From positions 1-5,961 of the forward strand of contig PWVY01000077.1 in NCBI GenBank assembly GCA_003561665.1: a stretch of DNA of 5,961 nucleotides, written 5' to 3'. Of this stretch, positions 1-4,400 are shown in pieces. The notes beneath the pieces are model-generated. The model saw nothing but the letters and a program-made list of their open reading frames with translations. It was not told where the DNA came from and ran no database searches. Each line of letters begins with the position of its first letter. Positions within the stretch are counted from its first letter, which is position 1. A program made the translations under genes and the position numbers. The stretch comes from Thermoplasmata archaeon. GTDB lineage: Archaea > Thermoplasmatota > SW-10-69-26.

Positions 1-2
1 CG

Positions 3-200
3 CTGGTGGGGAAGGTGAGCTCGTGCTGGACCCAGAAGGGGGCGGGGGTGAGCGTGGATGAGGGTCATGTGTTGGTCGAGGGTCGAGCGGTGGGGTTGAC
101 GCCGATGGGTGGGTTGGCGTTGGAGGATGAGGATGGGGAGCGTCGTGTGGTGGAGGGGAAGGGTGCTTCGTCGTTCGTTCGCATCGTTGAGGGGGTTTAG
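3..200 (+). CDS. Probable biotin-protein ligase, C-terminal end (5' partial)
   Basis: The reading frame is open from the left edge to a TAG at 198-200, giving about 65 residues of a C-terminus. The pattern 'VEGRAVGLTPMGGLALEDEDG' without its last residues, followed by RRVVEG and VRI, resembles the small SH3-like C-terminal domain of BirA-type ligases, where an 'eGxaxGid..GaLllededG' strand pattern precedes a Gly and a final beta strand. Such enzymes activate biotin with ATP and attach it to a lysine of carboxylase carrier proteins in the cytoplasm. The catalytic domain lies outside the window, so its GRGRxG-type biotin loop cannot be checked. Codons are rich in GGG, GTG, TTG and CGT, following the G-rich plus strand here. 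Its stop overlaps the stop of the convergent membrane gene by four bases. Another protein with a similar SH3-like tail cannot be excluded. Confidence 0.5.
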   Translation: MVGKVSSCWTQKGAGVSVDEGHVLVEGRAVGLTPMGGLALEDEDGERRVVEGKGASSFVRIVEGV

Positions 201-811
201 AAGAGGGCGAAGATGATGGCGCTTCCGTAGGTGAGCGTGATCACGCGTAGGAACGTGCCTGCGATGCTTGCAAGGTAGAGTTCGAGGTCTTTGAGGCCGA
301 TGAGTTTCCCGGCGACGACGCCGACGAAGCTCCCGGTCCAGGGGATGGGGAGGAGGATGAAGAGGGTCAGTCCGGGGGCGGTGGCGAAGCGTAAGCGGGG
401 GAAGCGGTCCCATAAGCGGGCGGTTCGGTGGCGGCTTTTGGCGACGCGTTCGTCGATCCAGGAGAAGCGTGTGAGGTGGTCGAGGTTCCAAACCCAGAAG
501 AGGGTGACCCAGAGGTCCATGTAGGTGACGGCGGCGATCACCCAGGCGGGGGGGATCTCGAAGACGCCGATGCCGACGGGGATGCCGTAATCGATGCCGC
601 CGGGTAGGAGGTAGATGCCGACGAAGGTGAAAAGCCGGGTTCGCAGCTCCGGTTCTACGAAGAGGAAAAGGGCGAGGGCTCCGGCGAGGATGCCAAGGAT
701 GGGGACAAGGAACCGGTACCCGGCGATGGGGCCCCTTGGGGGTTTTATGCGCGCTGCTGGGGGGAGCGACGAAGCGTCCTCACGCGTCGTGACGGGCACG
801 GCGTCCTCCAT
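197..811 (-). CDS. Small polytopic membrane protein, COG2426 / small multidrug export family
   Basis: This 204-residue protein (ATG at 811) has about five hydrophobic segments, roughly residues 33-51, 61-82, 87-109, 145-168 and 178-203. A charged, Arg-rich cytoplasmic-type loop lies at 112-142. Two stretches match the pattern I recall for COG2426/PF06695: an IP-G-type motif at 76-82 (GIPVGIG) and a Pro/Gly-rich helix start at 152-164 (ILLPIPWTGSFVG), the place of the family's 'PLPGTGaw.g' signature. The family is annotated as putative small multidrug exporters, but transport is poorly documented, so the substrate is unknown. The roughly 32-residue hydrophilic N-terminus is longer than in many relatives. 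An in-frame GTG at 823 would add MCSH; I prefer ATG at 811 because neither start has a visible ribosome site. The gene is convergent with the ligase and divergent from the protease. Confidence 0.6.
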   Translation of the reverse strand: MEDAVPVTTREDASSLPPAARIKPPRGPIAGYRFLVPILGILAGALALFLFVEPELRTRLFTFVGIYLLPGGIDYGIPVGIGVFEIPPAWVIAAVTYMDLWVTLFWVWNLDHLTRFSWIDERVAKSRHRTARLWDRFPRLRFATAPGLTLFILLPIPWTGSFVGVVAGKLIGLKDLELYLASIAGTFLRVITLTYGSAIIFALF

Positions 812-903
812 GTGGGAACACACCGTACGCTAAGGGGTTTGAGGTTGCGCGTAGGTATGCGGTCACGGTTCGGCCGTTCCCTCGATTCGGCAACACCCCC
901 CGC

Positions 904-955
904 AAGGTCCTCCCTACGGGGCAGGCGCTTTTTTGGCCTGCCCCTTGGAGACCTT
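904..955. repeat. Long imperfect inverted repeat (hairpin) in divergent spacer
   Basis: The arms lie at 904-926 and 936-955. The inner stem is nine perfect pairs, GGGGCAGGC (918-926) with GCCTGCCCC (936-944), closing a nine-base loop that contains six T on the plus strand. After a small internal loop (914-917 against 945-946), a second stem pairs 904-913 with 947-955, with one bulged base at 910. The hairpin lies 92 bases upstream of the membrane gene start and 109 upstream of the protease start. No T-run follows either outer arm, so it is not a typical intrinsic terminator. It could be a regulator site, a structured leader or small RNA, or a member of a dispersed palindromic repeat family. 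The pairing is seen directly; the function is unknown. Confidence 0.6.
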
Positions 956-973
956 CCCTTGACGCCCAACGAC

Positions 974-984
974 CCTATATCTTA
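974..984 (+). promoter_or_regulatory. Candidate archaeal TATA box for the protease gene
   Basis: The AT-rich stretch CTATATCTTA is the clearest TATA-like box in this GC-rich spacer. If it is used, initiation about 25 bases downstream would fall near 1004, giving a leader of about 60 bases before the protease ATG. A second AT-rich stretch, GATAAAAAC at 995-1003, could serve instead and would start transcription near 1026. The choice rests on sequence resemblance only. Confidence 0.35.
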
Positions 985-1004
985 CCAACGAGGGGATAAA
1001 AACC

Positions 1005-1049
1005 ATGAGGGATGAACCCCATCGCGAGGGACCCCAAGCCCAGGTTTAG
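1005..1049 (+). other. Possible 14-codon upstream ORF
   Basis: An ATG at 1005 opens a 14-residue frame (MRDEPHREGPQAQV) that ends with TAG at 1047-1049, 15 bases before the protease start and in the same frame. If the TATA-like box at 974-984 is used, initiation would fall almost exactly on this ATG, so the peptide could be read from a leaderless start. The same TAG shows that the protease frame cannot extend further upstream. Translation is unproven, and a chance ATG is equally possible. Confidence 0.2.
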
Positions 1050-1054
1050 GGGAC

Positions 1055-1059
1055 GGAGG
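1055..1059 (+). promoter_or_regulatory. Shine-Dalgarno site of the protease gene
   Basis: GGAGG lies five bases before the ATG at 1065. It is a full-strength match to the anti-Shine-Dalgarno end of 16S rRNA and fixes the protease start. The next in-frame codons upstream contain the TAG at 1047, so no longer start is possible. Confidence 0.75.
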
Positions 1060-1064
1060 CTTCC

Positions 1065-3320
1065 ATGCGGCGGTTCATCATCCTCGGCGCCATAGCGCTT
1101 CTCGCCGTCTTCACAGCCACAGCGGTTGGAAACCCTGAACCACAGGACCAAGACGAGGAACGCTCGTTCATCGTCGGGTTCCACGATCTTCCCAACGAAC
1201 GAGCCCAATACCACAGCGAACGCGTCACGTTCTACGACGAGGACCTTCGCTACTTCGTCGTCGAACCCGAGAACGATCAAAGGTTCGAAAACCAAGCGAA
1301 GAACGATGACCGCGTCCGCTACGTGCAAGAGAACCACAACGACATCGAACGGTTCTACGAACCCAACGATGAACACTACCCCCAGCAGTACGGCCCCCAA
1401 ATCACCGACACGCACTGGGCCTGGGCCAAAACGCTTGGTTCCACCGCCGTCACCATCGGGTTCCTCGACGGCGGCATCACGGTCGATCACGAAGACATCG
1501 ACGCAACCCGCGTGACCGGATGGAACTACTACGCCGACAACGACGACATCTCCGAAGGCGGGAACTGCGACTACCACGGCAGCCACGTGGTCGGCATCGC
1601 TGCCGCCCTCACCGACAACGAGGCAGGCATCGCGGGCAAAAGCCAATCCAGCATCATCATGCAGAAGATGTGGGGCGAAGGCCTCCTCGAATGCTCGGCC
1701 GCCAGCGTGAGTGACTTCGCCCAAGCCCTCAAAGATCTCGCCGACCAAGGCGCCCACATCAGCTCCAACAGCTGGGGCGGAACCAACGATCAAGCCATCC
1801 ACGACGCCATCCGCTACGCGAGCGACAAAGGCGTCATCCACGTCGCCGCCGCAGGCAACCACGGCCCCTGCGACGATTGCGTTGCATTCCCCTGGAGGGA
1901 CGCCGGGGACCATGTCATCATAGCTAGCGCTTCGGATGAGGAGGATACCTTCGCCAGCTTCTCCAGCCAAGGCCCCGAGGTCAGCGTCATCGCACCCGGG
2001 GACGATGTGCTCTCCGTTGACGGATCCGACCCGTCAGGGTACACGAAGATGAGCGGGACGAGCATGAGCGCGCCCCACGTCAGCGGTGCCATCGCGTTGT
2101 ACATCGACGCGCACGGCCACCCCGGCGATCATGCCACCATGGAGCAACTCGTCCGCGATTCCGCTGACGACCTCTGGCTGCCCGAGGACCAACAAGGCGA
2201 TGGCCGCTTGAACGTGGCCAAGCTCGTGCACGGCGAAGCCATCGGGCCCACGGCAGCGTTCAACGCCTCCTGCGAGGGCCGAACGTGCACGTTCAACGCA
2301 TCGTCCAGCTTCGACAGCCACGACGAGATCATCGAGCACGAATGGTCCCTTAGCGAGGATCTGATCAAGCACGGGGAAACCGTCGAGCACACCTTCGACG
2401 AGGACAACACGCACCGTGTCGAACTCACCGTCGTCAACAGCACCCGCTCCACGGACAACACCGACGGGTACGTCACCGCGACCGTTCCCGACGCAGACAC
2501 AGGCCAAACGCGATTGTTCCACGACGGGTTCGAAGACCAAACCCTCTGGTCTTGGTCGATGGGAGGACACAACAACCTCTGGCGCATCGCGAACGACTGC
2601 GTTGAACCCTGGAACGGGGCCTGGATGCTGGCCTTCAGCATCGAGGAGCAGTGCGATTTCGACGACGGGCACGTGCAAGGCTACGTGACGACGCCAAGGA
2701 TCGACGCCAGCGGGCTTCACAACGTGACCCTCTCGTTCGCCCATTTCTTCGAGGTTGAAGAAGCCGACGGCGCCTGGGATGTCATGCGCGTGAAGGCCAG
2801 CGACAACGGGCGCGACTTCGACACCATCGCTCAATGGGACGCGCGAAACCACACCAACGAGGACTGGGAAGAGGTCACCCTTGACGTCTCCTCGTACGCA
2901 AGCGAGAACCTCACGGTGCGGTTCTTCTTCGACAGCTTCGACCGCCTCGCGAACGATTACCTAGGCTGGGACATCGACGACGTCGAGATCCAAGGCACCG
3001 ACCCCAGCGGATCCATGCACGTAGCAAGCATCGACTCACGGAACCAAGGACCCCATGCCTGGATCGAAGTGACGATCCACGAACACGAAGGAGAACCCCT
3101 ACCCGATGTTGACGCCACGTTCGAGATTTGCCCCGAAGACGAACCGTGCCAAACCGTCACCGAGAAAACGGGCGAAGAAGGCGTAGCCGATCATCGGTGG
3201 AAGCACTTAAGCGGGAACCTGACCACGGTGTGCGTGCTCGAGCTCGAACACCCGAACGCATGGTGGTTCCAAGCCATGGATAGCGCAAGCGAGGGAAGCT
3301 GCGAAACCCTCATCGCCTAA
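1065..3320 (+). CDS. Secreted subtilisin-like serine protease (S8) with PKD, MAM/InhA-like and Ig-like domains
   Basis: This 751-residue protein begins with a Sec-type signal peptide (MRR, hydrophobic to about residue 20, likely cut near ATA-VG). An I9-like propeptide (about 33-90) follows, then the S8 catalytic domain (about 108-390). The triad is complete: Asp135 in FLDGG, His171 in HGSHVVG and Ser333 in GTSMSAPHVSG, with oxyanion Asn265 in AAAGN. Next come a PKD domain (393-475), a jelly-roll domain like MAM or immune-inhibitor-A domains (484-643, ending GWDIDDVEI) and an Ig-like C-terminal domain (647-751) starting SMHVASID. There is no C-terminal membrane anchor or lipobox, so the enzyme is probably released to degrade extracellular protein. 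Twelve cysteines suggest disulfides. The protein is strongly acidic, with only about 12 lysines. The start is set by GGAGG at 1055-1059. Family and triad are seen directly; substrate and the role of the accessory domains in binding are inferred. Confidence 0.95.
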   Translation: MRRFIILGAIALLAVFTATAVGNPEPQDQDEERSFIVGFHDLPNERAQYHSERVTFYDEDLRYFVVEPENDQRFENQAKNDDRVRYVQENHNDIERFYEPNDEHYPQQYGPQITDTHWAWAKTLGSTAVTIGFLDGGITVDHEDIDATRVTGWNYYADNDDISEGGNCDYHGSHVVGIAAALTDNEAGIAGKSQSSIIMQKMWGEGLLECSAASVSDFAQALKDLADQGAHISSNSWGGTNDQAIHDAIRYASDKGVIHVAAAGNHGPCDDCVAFPWRDAGDHVIIASASDEEDTFASFSSQGPEVSVIAPGDDVLSVDGSDPSGYTKMSGTSMSAPHVSGAIALYIDAHGHPGDHATMEQLVRDSADDLWLPEDQQGDGRLNVAKLVHGEAIGPTAAFNASCEGRTCTFNASSSFDSHDEIIEHEWSLSEDLIKHGETVEHTFDEDNTHRVELTVVNSTRSTDNTDGYVTATVPDADTGQTRLFHDGFEDQTLWSWSMGGHNNLWRIANDCVEPWNGAWMLAFSIEEQCDFDDGHVQGYVTTPRIDASGLHNVTLSFAHFFEVEEADGAWDVMRVKASDNGRDFDTIAQWDARNHTNEDWEEVTLDVSSYASENLTVRFFFDSFDRLANDYLGWDIDDVEIQGTDPSGSMHVASIDSRNQGPHAWIEVTIHEHEGEPLPDVDATFEICPEDEPCQTVTEKTGEEGVADHRWKHLSGNLTTVCVLELEHPNAWWFQAMDSASEGSCETLIA

Positions 3321-3355
3321 GGAAGGCGCCCGTGGCTTCCCGTCACGCCTTGACG
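3321..3355. terminator. Weak bidirectional terminator candidate in convergent gap
   Basis: Only 22 bases separate the protease stop from the ilvE stop. Two small inverted repeats lie here: GGAAG (3321-3325) with CTTCC (3336-3340), and CGTCA (3341-3345) with TGACG (3351-3355), the latter covering the ilvE stop. The words GGCTTCC at 3334-3340 and 3355-3361 are directly repeated. No T-run is present, so termination is only suggested by position between convergent genes. Confidence 0.2.
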
Positions 3356-4239
3356 GCTTCCTGGTAAATGGGCGTGCCAGCCGAGCGGGTGTGCGTCTCG
3401 AACGCGGTGACGAGCTCGCCCGTGATCTCCCCCGGGGAACCATCACCGATCTTGCGACCGTCCACCTCAACGATGGGCGCGATCTCAGCTGCGGTGCCCG
3501 TCATGAACGCCTCATCCGCTGCGTACACATCGAACGTCGTGATGGGCGTGACCTCCACCGGGTACCCTTGCTGTTCAGCCACGTCGATGGCCGCCTGGCG
3601 CGTGATGCCCTGCAAGCTGTTGTGGTAGGGCGGCGTGATGACGGTCCCGTCGTCGATGATGAAGAGGTTGTCCGCGGTCGCTTCACTGACGAACCCGTTC
3701 ACGTCCAACATCAAACCCTCGTCGACGCCCAACTGGTTCGCTTCGACCTTGGCCAGGATGTTGTTCAAGTAATTCATGGACTTGATGTTCGGCGACAAGC
3801 ACTGCGGCGGGTTCCGGCGCGTCGACACCGTCGCGATCCTCAAGCCCTCCTCGTACAACTCAGGCCCGTACAATCGAGGGAACTCTCGCGCGATGATCAC
3901 CGTCGTGACCTCCTCGCACTTGCGCGGGTCCAACCCAAGATCGCCCACGCCTCGCGAGAAGATCGGGCGGATGTACGCATCCTCCAACTCGTTCACACGG
4001 CACGCCTCCAACACCAAGTCCGTCATCTCCTCCTGCGGGTAAGGAGGCTCCAACGCGAGAGCCTTCGCCGACGCGTACAACCGATCCATGTGCTCCTCCA
4101 GCCGGAACACGCGCCCATCGTACGCGCGGATCCCTTCGAAGCATCCGTCCCCATACAGGAACCCATGGTCGAACACGCTGACCTTCGCCTCGTCCTCCGG
4201 GACGAATTCACCGTTGAGGAACACTTGGTAGTCGGACAT
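3343..4239 (-). CDS. ilvE: Branched-chain amino acid aminotransferase (class IV, PLP)
   Basis: This 298-residue protein has the length and order of class IV aminotransferases. It shows LNGEFVP near the start, the GDGCFEGIRAY motif (30-40), the PLP lysine as Lys153 in NIKSMNYLNNILAK, Glu186 in GFVSEATADNLF (expected to contact the pyridine nitrogen), the LQGITRQA phosphate-binding turn (209-216) and GTAAEIAPI (248-256). The last motif and GIRAY favour a branched-chain enzyme over D-amino acid aminotransferase or aminodeoxychorismate lyase. It moves amino groups between glutamate and the keto acids of valine, leucine and isoleucine in the cytoplasm. ATG at 4239 is chosen because family members begin a few residues before LNG. 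In-frame GTG 4260 or a long Gly/Ser-rich extension lacks family support. No ribosome site is visible, so the mRNA may be nearly leaderless. The gene is convergent with the protease and divergent from thrS. Confidence 0.92.
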   Translation of the reverse strand: MSDYQVFLNGEFVPEDEAKVSVFDHGFLYGDGCFEGIRAYDGRVFRLEEHMDRLYASAKALALEPPYPQEEMTDLVLEACRVNELEDAYIRPIFSRGVGDLGLDPRKCEEVTTVIIAREFPRLYGPELYEEGLRIATVSTRRNPPQCLSPNIKSMNYLNNILAKVEANQLGVDEGLMLDVNGFVSEATADNLFIIDDGTVITPPYHNSLQGITRQAAIDVAEQQGYPVEVTPITTFDVYAADEAFMTGTAAEIAPIVEVDGRKIGDGSPGEITGELVTAFETHTRSAGTPIYQEAVKA

Positions 4240-4268
4240 CGTATCTTGGCCCGCCAACACGCTTGGGG

Positions 4269-4274
4269 CATAAG
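4269..4274 (-). promoter_or_regulatory. Weak TATA-like box for ilvE
   Basis: On the minus strand this reads CTTATG within a GC-rich context. Initiation about 25 bases downstream would fall near 4246, only a few bases before the ATG at 4239. That agrees with the lack of a ribosome site there. The match is poor, and the box near 4341, read on the other strand, is an alternative. Confidence 0.25.
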
Positions 4275-4281
4275 ACCCTTG

Positions 4282-4309
4282 CCCGGACCCCCCACCTCCT
4301 CCCGCCCCC
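4282..4309 (-). other. Predicted G-quadruplex motif upstream of ilvE
   Basis: Read on the minus strand there are four G-runs of 5, 3, 6 and 3 bases, separated by loops of 1, 7 and 3 bases. This satisfies the usual G3+N1-7 pattern. The motif is on the ilvE coding strand, just upstream of its possible TATA-like box and about 43-70 bases before its ATG. The complementary C-rich strand lies upstream of the thrS box. A GGAGGTG word lies inside it by chance of composition and is too far from any ilvE start to act as a ribosome site. Confidence 0.5.
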
Positions 4310-4337
4310 AGCCACGAGAGCGGGGAAGACCCCGAGC

Positions 4338-4344
4338 CTTTATC
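4338..4344 (+). promoter_or_regulatory. Candidate TATA box for thrS
   Basis: CTTTATC is the most AT-rich word between ilvE and thrS. Initiation about 25-27 bases downstream would be near 4367, leaving a leader of about 30-40 bases. That is long enough to hold the GGTGA site at 4396-4400. The call rests on position and composition. Confidence 0.35.
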
Positions 4345-4395
4345 CCCCAAAGCGCCTCCTTGCCTCCGGTCGCCGCGCCAAAAGCGACCCTCAAG

Positions 4396-4400
4396 GGTGA
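4396..4400 (+). promoter_or_regulatory. Possible Shine-Dalgarno site bearing on the thrS start
   Basis: GGTGA, preceded by AAG, matches the archaeal anti-Shine-Dalgarno complement. It sits five bases before the TTG at 4406. It overlaps the alternative GTG start at 4397, which has no ribosome site of its own. The site therefore argues for TTG 4406 as the true start. Confidence 0.35.

Noticed and set aside
840..960. tRNA or other classical RNA gene around the hairpin
   Set aside because: I looked for a T-arm GGTTCRANYCC and a matching acceptor stem on both strands; the GTTCGG words present do not fit a cloverleaf.
970..1003. dif-like recombination site near the skew switch
   Set aside because: TATATCT resembles part of an archaeal dif arm, but no second 11-base arm lies at the required six-base spacing.
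1005..1094. TAG readthrough (pyrrolysine) joining the upstream ORF to the protease
   Set aside because: The frames are in phase, but the protease has its own GGAGG site and signal peptide directly at ATG 1065. Readthrough would bury the signal peptide.
1065..1130. Tat (twin-arginine) signal on the protease
   Set aside because: Arg2-Arg3 are present, but the S/T-R-R-x-F-L pattern is not, because Phe follows directly, and the n-region is too short. A Sec signal fits better.
975..1970. 331-codon minus-strand frame opposite the protease start
   Set aside because: Val-, Gly- and Asp-rich shadow of the protease codons (GAC/GTC reverse to each other). It has no domain and no start signals.
2034..2852. 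272-codon minus-strand frame opposite the protease middle
   Set aside because: Same compositional shadow effect; the protease frame here has PKD and jelly-roll domains that leave no doubt about the coding strand.
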